20,938 nt of DNA, from assembly GCA_003427395.1 (NCBI GenBank), contig BFEA01000935.1:330129-351066 (forward strand), written 5' to 3'. This DNA is from Chara braunii. Taxonomy: Eukaryota; Streptophyta; Charophyceae; Charales; Characeae. Shown one piece after another: positions 7,831-16,969 of this stretch. Each line of letters begins with the position of its first letter. Within the stretch, counting starts at the first letter, position 1. The notes under the pieces were generated by a model, which did no database searches, was not told the origin of the DNA, and saw only the letters and a list, made by a program, of their open reading frames with translations. Made by a program: the position numbers and the translations under genes.

Positions 7831-8636
7831 TCATGCTGAGGAGGGGCGAGGTCCCGCAGCGACCGAAAGAGAAGATTTGCTCACGTGGCGAGTGAACAGG
7901 CCGGCATTGGGGCAGTTGGTTTGCAGGTGTTGAAGTTGCCGACAACGGAAGCAGCCATTGTTGGCCTGCAAGTATGCTCGTTCCTCAGTTGTGAGTTTCT
8001 TGAGACGGGGGGGTTGGGTGGAGGAAGATGGTTGAGCCATGCGGTCCTTGCATTCCATATGCAAGAACTGGATGGTGTTGAGTTCGTCCGAACTAAGGGA
8101 CACCGGGGACGAGGTGTCGGAGATGATGTCGGGATCAACGACAGGGGCTGTAAACTCGTCCGAGAAAGTGGTGGAGGTGGTGTCTTCGGAGGTGATGTTG
8201 TGAAAGAAGTGAGGGCGGGAAGGGGCCGATGTGAGTGCGGCCTTGTAGGGGGAGAGGAGGCAATCGATTCGGAGAGCACGAGTGAGGAGGTCGGCAAGGG
8301 TCATGGAGGGCTCGTGGACAAGGGTTGTCGCTAGGTCCTTGCGGCATACTCGCTTGACGCGGGAGATGAATGCGGTGCCACTGACGACATCAATGAGGAT
8401 GTGTTGAAGAAGCGAGCGGACGTATTGAACAAAACGGTCGGTTGGCCCGTTTTGGTGGAGCCGACAAAATTGGTCGAGATAGTCGTCGACCGTTTCCTGT
8501 GGACAGAAGGTGGAGGTGATCATGGTGGCCCACTCAAGAAAGGAGTGAGGCGGAAGACTGGCATGATGGAGGTTGGACATTTATGTGTACCACCAGCGAG
8601 TGGCACTGTCTAGGAGTTTGGTGCCGACGATGGGAG
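7831..8636 (-). pseudogene. Ty3/gypsy gag, capsid C-terminal part and zinc knuckle
   Basis: Gag forms the particle in which the element RNA is copied. The frame starts with KLLDSATRWWYT, stops at TAA 8581-8583, then continues from an ATG at 8580 for 249 codons. FLEWATMITSTFCPQETVDDY and QNGPTDRFVQYVRSLLQHI match the retrotransposon gag capsid pattern. A CX2CX4HX4C zinc knuckle (CFRCRQLQHLQTNC) follows near residue 215, with Gln in place of the usual Gly before His. A frameshift near 8637 separates it from the N-terminal gag half. Confidence 0.85.
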
Positions 8637-9674
8637 TCAGTGGATGACGGGAACGTTGTGGAGGGAGAAGGCTTGTTGGAGTTTGGTGAGAAAGAGGAAT
8701 ACATCCTCATGGGGTTGGTCGAAGAAGGTAGGGATCTCGTTGGCGCGGAATGATGGAGGGATATTGTCGACTTTGGGAGCAGTGGCGGCGAGGTCGTTGA
8801 AGTCAGGGGTGGGGGAGGAAGAAGCGATCCGGGTGAAATCATTGGTGGGGTTGGTGGGAATGGGAGTGTTTGGGGGAAGTACTGGAAGAGCAGGATACAA
8901 AGCTTGTGGTGTGGAAGCGATCAGGGTATAAGTGAGGAGGGTGAAGGTGATGGTGGACAAAGTTAAGAGAGGTTTTGATCTAGGGGGGATGGTCGACGAC
9001 TGTGTGACGACAGGGGTTGTCGTCTTGGGCGAGGGGGGAGGTGGGATGACCATAGTGGAGGTGGTGGTGGATGAGGGCGGGGGCGTGGATGACGGGCTGG
9101 CAAAGAGAGTGGTGGAGGTGGAGGTGGACGAGGAGGTAATAGAGATAGATGTGGAGGAGGGAGGGGGAAGGGTGATGGTGCCCGAAGTGGAGGAGGGGGT
9201 CGTGGTGGTGACGACCTGGATGGTGGAGGAGGAGGTAATAGAGGTAGATGTCGAGGCGAAGGGTGGGGCAAGGGTGATGGAGCCCAAAGTGGAGGAGGGG
9301 GCCGTGGTGGTGACGACCTGGATGGTGGAGGAGGCCTGTTGTTGTTCAACGGTGGTTATCCGGTTAGAAAGGCCGGAGAGGGACGCTTGGAGGGAGTCGA
9401 GGGTGACCTTCATGGAGGTGATGAGGGAGAAGAGGGTGGAAGAGTCAGCGACGGCCTCCTGGGCGTCAACCTGTTTGCCAGTGAGTTCGCGGCGGAGGCT
9501 ATCGACAGACTGTGTGTCCAGGGAGGTCATGTTGATGCTAGATTCAACGGCCATCACAAAGGAAACGGTCGGGGTAGTGGCGGTTGATGGAGAAGCGGGT
9601 GGTGATGAGGTGGAGGCGGCTGTAGTAGCGGTAGCAGCGGCGGCGCGCTGAGAGTTCTTGGTTTGGCGTGGCAT
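8637..9674 (-). pseudogene. Ty3/gypsy gag N-terminal half, Ser/Thr/Pro-rich with coiled coil
   Basis: A 345-codon ORF with ATG at 9674. It opens with a basic and alanine-rich tail, then a probable coiled coil at about residues 50-112 (heptad-like Leu/Val spacing, ending RITTVEQQQ). A long low-complexity Ser/Thr/Pro region follows, with two copies of a 34-residue unit starting TIQVVTTT (DNA period 102 bp, 9210 and 9312). The last 50 residues (EIPTFFDQPHEDVFLFLTK) are the start of the gag capsid domain. It ends at a TGA where capsid should continue in another frame. The antisense GA-rich open frames here are shadows of codon bias. Confidence 0.8.
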
Positions 9675-10787
9675 GCCCGGGGGGTTGAAGGCTTTTATTT
9701 AGAAAATGAAGAGGATTTTGAAAGGTTTGGGGGGGGGAGGAATTGAAGGGAAAAAAAAAAAAAAAATTATTCTGAATAATTGAAATTTTCAAGAATAAGT
9801 GATGAAAAAAAAAAAAGATATTTTGCATGAATTTGACAAAAGGAAGATGTGACAAAATGGTCGGCGAGGGGAAGGAGGACCTCGCGTTAATGTGCGCTAA
9901 ACGGAGCGGCGATAGCGGTGGTGGCGGCGCCCGATCGTCGATGGCGGCTGTGCAGGACGCAATGTCGGGTATGTGAACGCTGATCTCCTTGTACGAGGCG
10001 CCTACCCTACCAGGCACCATAACTGTGTGAGAGCTATGGCGATAGTTCCCTGGTGTAGCCTAACCCTTGAGTGGGTAGGGAGTGCTTTGCACTCTTACGC
10101 CACGGCATCCTGGCAGCTCCGCACCTGACCTTCACACCAACCATCATGCCTAACAAGATCTCGATACCAGAGGAGCCATCCTCCCCTCAAGCCTCCTACT
10201 AGATAGGGGGGCCTCCTTTTTCACCATCCAAAGGTCGTGCACTGTACTTCACGACACGCCATCCCCACTGCCTCGTTTACTTAGAAAAACATCGAAGATG
10301 GAGCGGCGCACCTGGATGCAGTGGGAGAGCGTGCGGCTGCGGTGGCAGCGCTCTGGCATGTCCAAGGACTACAACAAGTCTCATTCGACCTACCTACGTC
10401 CCAAGGCAGTCTGATGCTCATTAACTTTTTTTCCTGTTTTTCCTACGCCTTGGTACTAGAAGGAATGGCATCGTGAGATATACAGATATGTTTTAATTTA
10501 GTAATTTGGCCAGTTTTCTTCGGCACATCCTGTTCGCATGTGGGTGTAGTTTAGGTTAGCTCCGGTGATTTAGTAGGGTTATATATCAGGTTGCTTTTAG
10601 ACTCAACATATCCTCTTGCTTGGCTTGCAGTACTTGCTAGGTTGTTGGTTTTGGATGTGCTTGAATTGGGAATTGTGTCCGCTATGCTGTATCGAACGCA
10701 GTTGGGCTTTTTGTTGGTTGTCGTTCATCATCACGCCTATGTCACATTAGGCTGCTTGTCCTTTTCCCTTCTGGTCTCGCTTTAGTA
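9675..10787. other. Upstream flank of the gypsy element, no recognisable gene
   Basis: By position this should hold the 5' untranslated leader and 5' LTR of the gypsy element. A poly-A run lies at about 9751-9766, with another at about 9805-9815. No LTR matching 1320-1686 was seen. Around 10060-10095, CTTGAGTGGGTAGGGAGTG resembles a stretch at about 11577-11600, so part of it may belong to the repeat family described next. Confidence 0.4.
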
Positions 10788-11560
10788 GGTTCTTAAGCAC
10801 TGGGGCATGTTTGCAGAGGTTTAGGGTGATACCTATAGGGTTGGGATGACTTGTGAGACCTGGTGAAGAGCAAACTAGAGTTGTATCCATTGGGTGCGTG
10901 GTGGGAAACCCGTCTAGGCAACAAAGGCTCTTCACAGTGTTTTGGATAGTGAGGATGAGAGGGTAACCCTAATGCTTAGTTTTTCTTACCAGCTCTTAGT
11001 TATCGAGATTGCTCCTTTAGTTTGATAAGTTGTAGATTATCTGATTGTCATAAAGCCCTGAAGCCCTATGGGTGGCGGCGCCATCACCGGGAGTGGGAGA
11101 CTCAATAGTGGCAGTGGGAACGTTTCTCGAGCGCCCTCGCGTGATCGATGGCCTTGGTCAGTCGTATCGCGCCGAAGCTAGGACCCGAGATTTGTGTTTG
11201 ATGTTGCAAATTTTCAGAAGCATATGTCCATTCTCAGATCCTCGAGGTTCTTAAACGCTGGGGCATGTTTGCAGTGGTTAGGGTGATACTCATAGGGTTG
11301 GGATGATATGAGAGACCCGGTGAAGAGCAAACTAGAGTTGTATCCATTGGCTGCGTCGTGGGAAACCCGTCTAGGCAACAAAGCCTCTTCACAATGCTTT
11401 GGATAGTGAGGTTGAGAGGGTAACCCTAATGTTTTTTTGTTCCGCTAGTTTGATGTGTTGTAGTCTTGTAGATCTTCAAAACTTTGATTGTTGTAAAGCC
11501 CTGAAGCCCTTTGGGTGGCAGCGCCATCAGCAGGAGTGGGAGACTCACTAGTGGTGATTC
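10788..11560. repeat. Diverged direct duplication, spacing 458 bp
   Basis: A block starting GGTTCTTAAGCACTGGGGCA at 10788 recurs as GGTTCTTAAACGCTGGGGCA at 11246. Both contain GAAGAGCAAACTAGAGTTG, GGGAAACCCGTCTAGGCAAC and GAGAGGGTAACCCTAATG, then AAAGCCCTGAAGCCCT and GGAGTGGGAGACTCA. The copies span roughly 10788-11105 and 11246-11555. Between them, 11106-11245 is not duplicated. No coding sequence is recognised; it may be a tandem satellite pair or repeats of a small element. Confidence 0.88.
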
Positions 11561-12190
11561 ACAGGGTCACCCATGCCTTGAGTGGTGTAGGGAGTGTGCT
11601 ACGCTCGACTCTGTATCATCGGGGAATCTCGCTCGTATCTTCTCCTCCCATATATTTTGTGTGCGCGGTTACACATCTCTTCCCCCCTTTTTTTTAATTC
11701 CCTAGGACCCTTTGTATGTGGCTGCTCCCTTGATTGTTTTCAATCGTTTATTTACTGTAGACAATATTAATACGCTCAGTTCCAATTTTGGTTAAGATTA
11801 AACTTAGTATGTACTCGGACTGAATTTTAGAATTGAATTACATCTAAGAATTTAGTTCGCCTTTGCAAATAACTTTAGGATTAAATTGTAAAATTTTCGT
11901 GAATTGCCTTGTGCATATTCGAGACTTGCAGTTCATAGCTCGTAGTTCTTTGCCAATAGTGTTTCGATTTTATAAACACGTCGGCGTTTTCCTGTGCAGC
12001 GAGGATAGCATACTGACATAGATTTGCTCTGGAATTTTTATTTTTGGAGATTCCTTTAAGGGACACTGGACCTGATTTCCAGGAGCCTAAAGCTGAGTAT
12101 TGGCCTCAACAGGTTTGTATCGGGTTGATATGTAGGGGTTTTTTCCCGGGCCCCGATGGTCTCATTGGAATGAAAATGTTAAGTTTCTCC
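11561..12190. other. AT-rich stretch, no recognisable gene
   Basis: No domain or long open frame is present. The 145 bases before the A25 tract could be the 3' end of a retroposed transcript, but no body is identified. Confidence 0.45.
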
Positions 12191-12215
12191 AAAAAAAAAA
12201 AAAAAAAAAAAAAAA
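12191..12215. repeat. A25 homopolymer
   Basis: An uninterrupted run of 25 A on the plus strand, preceded by GTTTCTCC and followed by GGAAG. On the minus strand it lies about 135 bases past the hammerhead motif and could mark the 3' boundary of the Penelope-like element or a separate insertion. Confidence 0.95.
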
Positions 12216-12350
12216 GGAAGATGTTAATCAAGTAGAAAGCGAAGTAGAACAAATCGAAATCCACACAATGTGTCAAAAATCACACACAAGGTGTCAAAAA
12301 ACAACACGTGTACCAACTACACAGAAGAAACATAAAGAATGATGGCATGT

Positions 12351-12411
12351 GTGGCGTCCCCGACGCCACGTTTCGACGGTTGCCAACCCGTCATCATCAG
12401 GGGGAGTCCAC
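12351..12411 (-). ncRNA. Type I hammerhead ribozyme with very short helix III
   Basis: Read on minus, helix I strand GUGG (12411-12408) and UCCCC (12405-12401) leads into CUGAUGA (12400-12394). Helix II pairs GACGG (12392-12388) with CCGUC (12379-12375). GAAA (12374-12371) and C (12370) follow. A 5-base loop GUGGC leads to GUC (12364-12362), giving a 2-pair helix III (A-U, C-G) and the predicted cleavage site after C 12362. GGGGA (12361-12357) closes helix I with UCCCC, and after a 2x2 internal loop CCAC (12354-12351) pairs with GUGG. All conserved core bases (CUGAUGA, GAAA, the A-U pair, C17) are present. The one oddity is an extra U (12393) between CUGAUGA and helix II. Self-cleaving hammerheads of this short-helix-III kind process RNAs of Penelope-like elements and retrozymes. 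Confidence 0.75.
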
Positions 12412-12683
12412 CACTACGTCCTCGACAATTCTGACTATCCGACAAACCCACTTCCGTCCCTTCGCCACTACACAAATCATAGCGACTACGATCTATCAGA
12501 CCTGCTTAAGAAACCGAAACCTCTATTAGTCAAGGTACTTATACCTACCTGGCTGTCGGGGACGACCTACCTTGTTTCGATTCTACTGGGACCTTTGGTC
12601 TGAAAGCAAAACAAGTGCTCAAAATGTGCCTCAAAGGACCAGGTCCAGTCGGTCCAAAATTTTCACACCAATCCTGAAAGGAC

Positions 12684-13112
12684 CGAAAAGGCCAGACTGG
12701 TCCAAAACCACACCAAACATCCTACTAAACAACAAAACTAATCCCAAATACCGCATCCACACATCCACCTGACAATGACCTCCCTATGCGAACTTCCACA
12801 CAAAACTAATGTACATTCTGTTCAGGTTCCCCTAGTTATAAAACAACTTTGACAATATCGAAAGGGCCAGACTGGTCCAAAAAACACACCAAAACATCAG
12901 CAAAAGGCTGATCCAAATACCACGTCCGCACAACAAAAAGTGCACAGTCTGTTCAAGCTACCCCCGTCGTAAAACATCGGCAAGACGAAAAGGGCCTGAC
13001 CGGTCCAAAACACACCTGTCATCTTACTGAAACAGTCAAAGCTAATCACAAAACCGCGTTTGTACAACCGCCTGACAATAACCAAGTCCGAACTTCCGCC
13101 ATAACTGTCATG
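12684..13112. repeat. Three diverged direct repeats flanking the Penelope-like element
   Basis: Units starting near 12684, 12859 and 12986 share CGAAAAGGGCCAGACTGGTC-like openings followed by CCAAAACACACC. The first unit is about 175 bases, the others about 127. CCTGACAAT and CGAACTTCC landmarks recur in the first and third. A lone copy of the CGGTCCAAAA motif occurs at 12650. They lie between the RT end and the hammerhead motif, so they may be the 3' untranslated or pseudo-LTR part of the element. Confidence 0.75.
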
Positions 13113-13185
13113 GCTCTCGGTTACATCATATCAACAACAGTTAAACCTCAGTCCATCTCAGGCACATCGAGGAATATGTAGATCT

Positions 13186-14862
13186 TCAAATGTCATCTTT
13201 ACAAGCTGAGAATCTGCTCAGAATTCTTAAGAAAACAGACCTGGGGACGTCCTTCAATCTTTGTTCTCTGGCCAGGGTCAACACACGCAAAGGTATCTCA
13301 GAACATATAGAAGTATTACGATCAATTCGGTGCAAGTAGCTGCAAATTACAACGCTCTTCTATCGTTTACAACCATAGGATTTGAACGACTAGCCATTCT
13401 GCATTCCAGTCTCTCTGAGTCCCAGACGTTTTTTTCGTTTTTTGACAACTGTACACATCCGAGATACGGATAGCTCTGAGAGACCCCTACTTCGCAGCCG
13501 AGGAAAGGTAAGCAGCCACTCCCATCATCTGTCCGTTCTAATGTGAGATTATCAGGATAGCACTTGACGAATCTGTCGTATACCTTCGCCCTTTCATGTT
13601 CAAACAGTGGCGCCGTGAAAACCGTAACTTCGTCCATCAAACGGACTCCGAAGACTAGCTTGTTCCTTCTCCCCAGGCTATGGATAAAGGTAAAAGGAAC
13701 ACAAAATACACGCGAGTGATGGACTGATGCTCTTGCCCATCGGGATGCCTACCACTTGTCTCAACAAAACATTCGTCACAAAAGTATAGGTGTGTGGCAG
13801 TTCCACTTTGATGAACTTACCCATATCCTGGAGGTCCAGGCGATGCCAGTGGTCAGCGCCTGTAGTCACCCCGAATGAACAGCTTTTCCCACGCGTGTTC
13901 ACCCGAATAAACTTTCTTTCCTTATCCATATGAAAGGAAAGGATCCATTGTAAGGCTCTTATGATATCGTCGTGAGGAAGTTTACTGAACATTTCCTTAA
14001 TATCCTAGGAGCGTGCTACAAAAGTATCTCCTTCCGACTGAAGGATCTTGCGATTAAAACTTCGTAGATGATCAACCAGGTACGAAACATAAATCAAATT
14101 GAAGTGCCAATTTTTTGGCAACGAATTCAGGAGATGATTAAGACCTTTTTCCACAATTCTACCGGTTTTAACCATCGGTTCATTAAAAGTAGGGCATATG
14201 GGTCTGAATCTACTAAGATATTTTTGTTTTGGCATAACATAAGCTACACCAAAAGCACCTCGGTGATCCCATTGAACAAACTCCTTCAATCCCTCAGACT
14301 CTATTGTTTCACGAATTTCCCTCAGAATGACGTTAGACGGTACATCGAGGATCCGATACCCGGAATTGCAGACAAACATATTCATCATAGCTTCAAAGTA
14401 AAGTGTAGGACACATGACAACAGTTTCACCAAGATTATGATCCAACGGGGTGAAAACCAAACCATCAAATCGATTTTTTATCTCCCTGACCGTAGAGGAG
14501 TAGAGGCAACTGTTATCGACCAATACTTCGTTTGTAAAGCACTTCGTCAAATTGTCACATATCAAAGTAGGTATAGCCCCATTCAGGTTAGCCCATTCCT
14601 GAAATCCTTGAAGGATTTTGTTATGCAAATCCTTAACCCTGTCTCCTAACTCAGGAATAGGGCTATTCTTAGCATTACCCAACATGGGGTGAGTATCTGC
14701 GAGCTCACTCAAACGGAAACGAACGTCCCCATCCGTACGAGGGTAGGGCAGGCCTGCACAATGGCAGGTCAACACTGGACAGGCGGCAAAACGCCGCTGA
14801 TTATGCAAGATGTCCGAAATAAAATGGTTCTTGACCCAGACAATTCGGACTTTCCTGCGCAT
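13186..14862 (-). pseudogene. Penelope-type reverse transcriptase, broken
   Basis: RT of the telomerase-related PLE type. The 14862-14005 part holds the CxC motif, then FTPLDHNLGETVV and YVMPKQKYLSRFRPI (fingers, RT motif 2). A TAG at 14005-14007 stands directly before the motif A Asp (DIKEMFSKLPHDDI), and the frame then continues with GIPMGKSISPSLACI (motif B) to 13678. A frameshift near 13680 leads to motif C, which reads RLMDEV: the second catalytic Asp is Glu. FVKCYPDNLTLE and PFLGCEV follow. A second frameshift near 13350 restores the first frame for a thumb-like segment (VVICSYLHRIDRN ... DVPRSVFLRILSRF), ending at TGA 13186-13188. The combination shows loss of function. Confidence 0.88.
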
Positions 14863-15564
14863 TCTTTGTTTGAAGCATTATGGCAGATCGCATGCCATCA
14901 ATAGATCGTTAGTCACCTTACGGACTTCGACCAACTTGATACGGACGTTGAAACGTAGTTTTATGATAAGATCAGCGCTCAGACTAAGATGAAACTTGTC
15001 TCTAAAGCATCTGGCAACAAGATGCCTCAAATATTTTCTTGTGGATTTACGACAGAAATCCTTGATCACGCGATACAATCTCGACACTGCTTCAATCTTC
15101 CAATGGTATATCTCAAAGATGCGTTTAGGATTCCGCAGGATTCCAAATAGAATACCTTTGACAGAGTTACATTGACGTTTCCAGTTACAGAGTTAGGAAA
15201 CTTGAAAATTCCCACCCTTTTCGAAAAGTGATTTGCAATCTTTTAGAAGATATTCCCCCTCCTGACAACGAACTTTAGATTGGCCGAAAGCTTTATGAAA
15301 TTTCCTCCATGAGGAATACCAGGTGTCGTTCTTGATAGTAGAGAAGGAAAGTGATGAAAATCTGTGTTCATCTTGTTTCTTAAAATAAGCAAAAAAGTCA
15401 ACCACATTGGTGTTAGGATCTCCTTCGTGTAAACAGACTACACAAAATTGACGAGCTTTCGTATCCTCCACTCGCACTTTCCCTCCCTCCCTTTTCCCTT
15501 TCGGATATGACTTCTTACCTGGTTTTGCTTTCTGGATACCCACAGATTTAAAAAAGGCGCCCAT
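14863..15564 (-). pseudogene. PLE linker between endonuclease and RT
   Basis: The same reading frame as the RT, interrupted by TAA at 15193-15195 and TAA at 14878-14880. The segment starts with a basic tract (PGKKSYPKGKREGG) and a CxxC pair (FCVVC, then LHEGD) that could be half of a metal site. After the first stop it continues with LFGILRNPKRIFEIYHWKIE and a basic helix-rich stretch (VIKDFCRKSTRKYLRHLV). In N-terminal-endonuclease PLEs this interval joins the two catalytic domains. The ATG at 15564 is preceded by an in-frame TAA and is probably not the original start, because a frameshift in the T6 run at 15550-15555 (minus strand) links it to the endonuclease frame. Confidence 0.7.
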
Positions 15565-16000
15565 TGCTTAATATAGACGGATTCCAACTTAGTTCGTTGC
15601 CGCACTGGCCGTCTACCGGAATAAGAACATACTTAGAGGTCCCAAAGCAATTCAGCCATCTATAAAAATGTGTCGGACTCCTATTCACACATGCATACAA
15701 ATGTTCGCACCAACGTGAGATGAGATCCCTACAAGTCTTACCGACGTACTGTGATTTACAATATGGTGTTGTAGCAATATATACACAGTCGCGGATCTCA
15801 AGAAACCTCTCCCCGAACTTCTCATAAAGGCGAAGCCAAGATTTTACACATTTCTCATTCCATCTAATCTCACCGTCCAACGTCAACTTAACGAGTAATT
15901 GAAGCAAAATCTCCATAGTCGGATCCACCTTACTCAACTGACATCCCCAGTCGGTTGAAACTCTGACATAGTGCCATGTTACATCAGTGCTTAAGTCTCC
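15548..16000 (-). pseudogene. GIY-YIG endonuclease domain of the Penelope-like element
   Basis: GIY-YIG enzymes nick DNA to start target-primed reverse transcription. The domain shows DCVYIATTPYCKSQYVGKT, where VYI stands for GIY and YVG for YIG. Next come the catalytic Arg in LISRWCEHL and the conserved Glu in GNELSW. It is in the same frame as the coiled-coil ORF upstream and separated from it only by TGA 16001-16003. The track starting at 15937 begins with TTG inside an open stretch, so it is not a real start. The frame ends at TAA 15548-15550 in a T-rich run, where a frameshift probably joined it to the linker. Confidence 0.85.
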
Positions 16001-16969
16001 TCAGGCCTCTTCATCCTCGTCATCGTCGACAATATCCTGTACAACGGCCTCAATTTGCTCTTCCACAAGTTCCTCGGCAACCTGCTCTTCACCATATGCC
16101 AGCTTAGTACGGTGTTCGACGATATCAAAGATCGCATCAACCTTGTTGGCGTACGGTATTCCCTCCTTCCGGCAAATGTCCTGAAGCTCCGGAGCGTCGG
16201 CCTTGCGGAGTTCTTGCATAACGTCATTATGGTACTTGAGTTTTCCCACCGTGCCAACCGCAGCCAGAATATTCTTACGCTTCATAGTAACTGGTGTCTT
16301 CTTCTTGGTTGATCGTGGAGTCTTCTTCTTAGATGATTGAGGAGTATTCTTGTCTGTTGAGCCAGGTGTCTTATTCTCTTCATCGCCTTTGGTCTTCGAG
16401 CGTGTGAGTCTCGTCGTAAGCCTGAGCGGTAGTACGGATCCTCGCTTACCGGTTCGTTTTGGAGCAGTCTCCATCGGGGGACTATCTTCGAAGAGCGGTT
16501 CCTCCCCACGTTTTCGTTTCTCTAAGATCCGCAACTCGCTTGCTCGCCGATTCAGCTCTTCATCTTCACTCTCGCCATCCTCCTTAGCCGAGACTTCCTC
16601 GTCGCTGGATTGCGTTGTCGGCTCTTTCCCTTTCCTCGAACGTACCAAACCAGCTTTCTGTGCGGTATAACGCAAACCTCTGTGCAGAACGTCATTAACC
16701 TCGCTCAACTTTATGTGCACTTGCATATTCACGGTCTTGTGCATCTCCTCGCGAAACTCAGCTTCCCTCTGGGCCTCAAGTGCTGCTTTCTCTGCGGCTT
16801 TCTTCGCCTTCTTGGTCTTCTTCTTCTCTCGTAGCTTCTTAGCTTCCTCCTCCTCATGGCGAAGACGTGCTTCCTCCGCTTTTTCCTTCTTCTTCCTTTC
16901 CTTTTCTTCCTTCTTCAAACGATCCTTTTCGATGTATTCACAACCGACGCCACACTCTGCACAAGTCTT
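16001..16969 (-). CDS. Charged coiled coil with SAP-like motif (fragment of PLE ORF)
   Basis: The frame is open from 16969 to a TGA at 16001 and has no ATG for its first 74 codons. About the first 90 residues are Lys/Glu/Ala-rich heptads typical of a long coiled coil (KKEEKERKKKEKAEEARLR and on), suited to oligomerisation. A basic repeat follows, with KKKTP repeated near residues 190-215. Near residues 250-290 there is a SAP-like helix-turn-helix (LRKADAPELQDICRKEGIPY ... DAIFDIVE), a fold that binds DNA or RNA. The tail is acidic (DDDEDEEA). The missing start codon and the frame shared with the endonuclease imply it is a middle piece of a larger protein. The SAP call is by eye only. Confidence 0.7.
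   Translation of the reverse strand, partial: KTCAECGVGCEYIEKDRLKKEEKERKKKEKAEEARLRHEEEEAKKLREKKKTKKAKKAAEKAALEAQREAEFREEMHKTVNMQVHIKLSEVNDVLHRGLRYTAQKAGLVRSRKGKEPTTQSSDEEVSAKEDGESEDEELNRRASELRILEKRKRGEEPLFEDSPPMETAPKRTGKRGSVLPLRLTTRLTRSKTKGDEENKTPGSTDKNTPQSSKKKTPRSTKKKTPVTMKRKNILAAVGTVGKLKYHNDVMQELRKADAPELQDICRKEGIPYANKVDAIFDIVEHRTKLAYGEEQVAEELVEEQIEAVVQDIVDDDEDEEA

Larger units (their letters stand above)
4487..9674 (-). mobile_element. Decayed Ty3/gypsy LTR retrotransposon, gag-pol internal region
   Basis: Read on minus, the window shows gag (9674 to 7831), protease (about 7612), reverse transcriptase (about 6900 to 6190), RNase H (about 6135 to 5612) and integrase (about 5570 to 4487). 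RT-RNase H-integrase is the Ty3/gypsy order, as opposed to Ty1/copia where integrase precedes RT. Most pol fragments share one reading frame, so they were one polyprotein. At least eight in-frame stops and several frameshifts show it is dead. No convincing primer binding site or 5' LTR is seen above 9674. Confidence 0.93.

Noticed and set aside
8932-9651. 239-codon plus-strand open frame, Val/Glu/Gly-rich
   Set aside because: It is the antisense shadow of the Ser/Thr/Pro-rich gag on minus and has no domain.
10157-10169. Possible primer binding site for initiator tRNA-Met on minus (TGGTATCGAGATC)
   Set aside because: It differs from the usual TGGTATCAGAGC after seven bases, and the sequence before it does not end in CA as an LTR should.
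10950-10970. GGGTAACCCTAA as a telomere-like repeat
   Set aside because: It is a single occurrence in each of the two duplicated blocks, not a tandem array.
14068-14649. 193-codon plus-strand open frame
   Set aside because: It is antisense to the Penelope-type RT, whose motifs are clear on minus.
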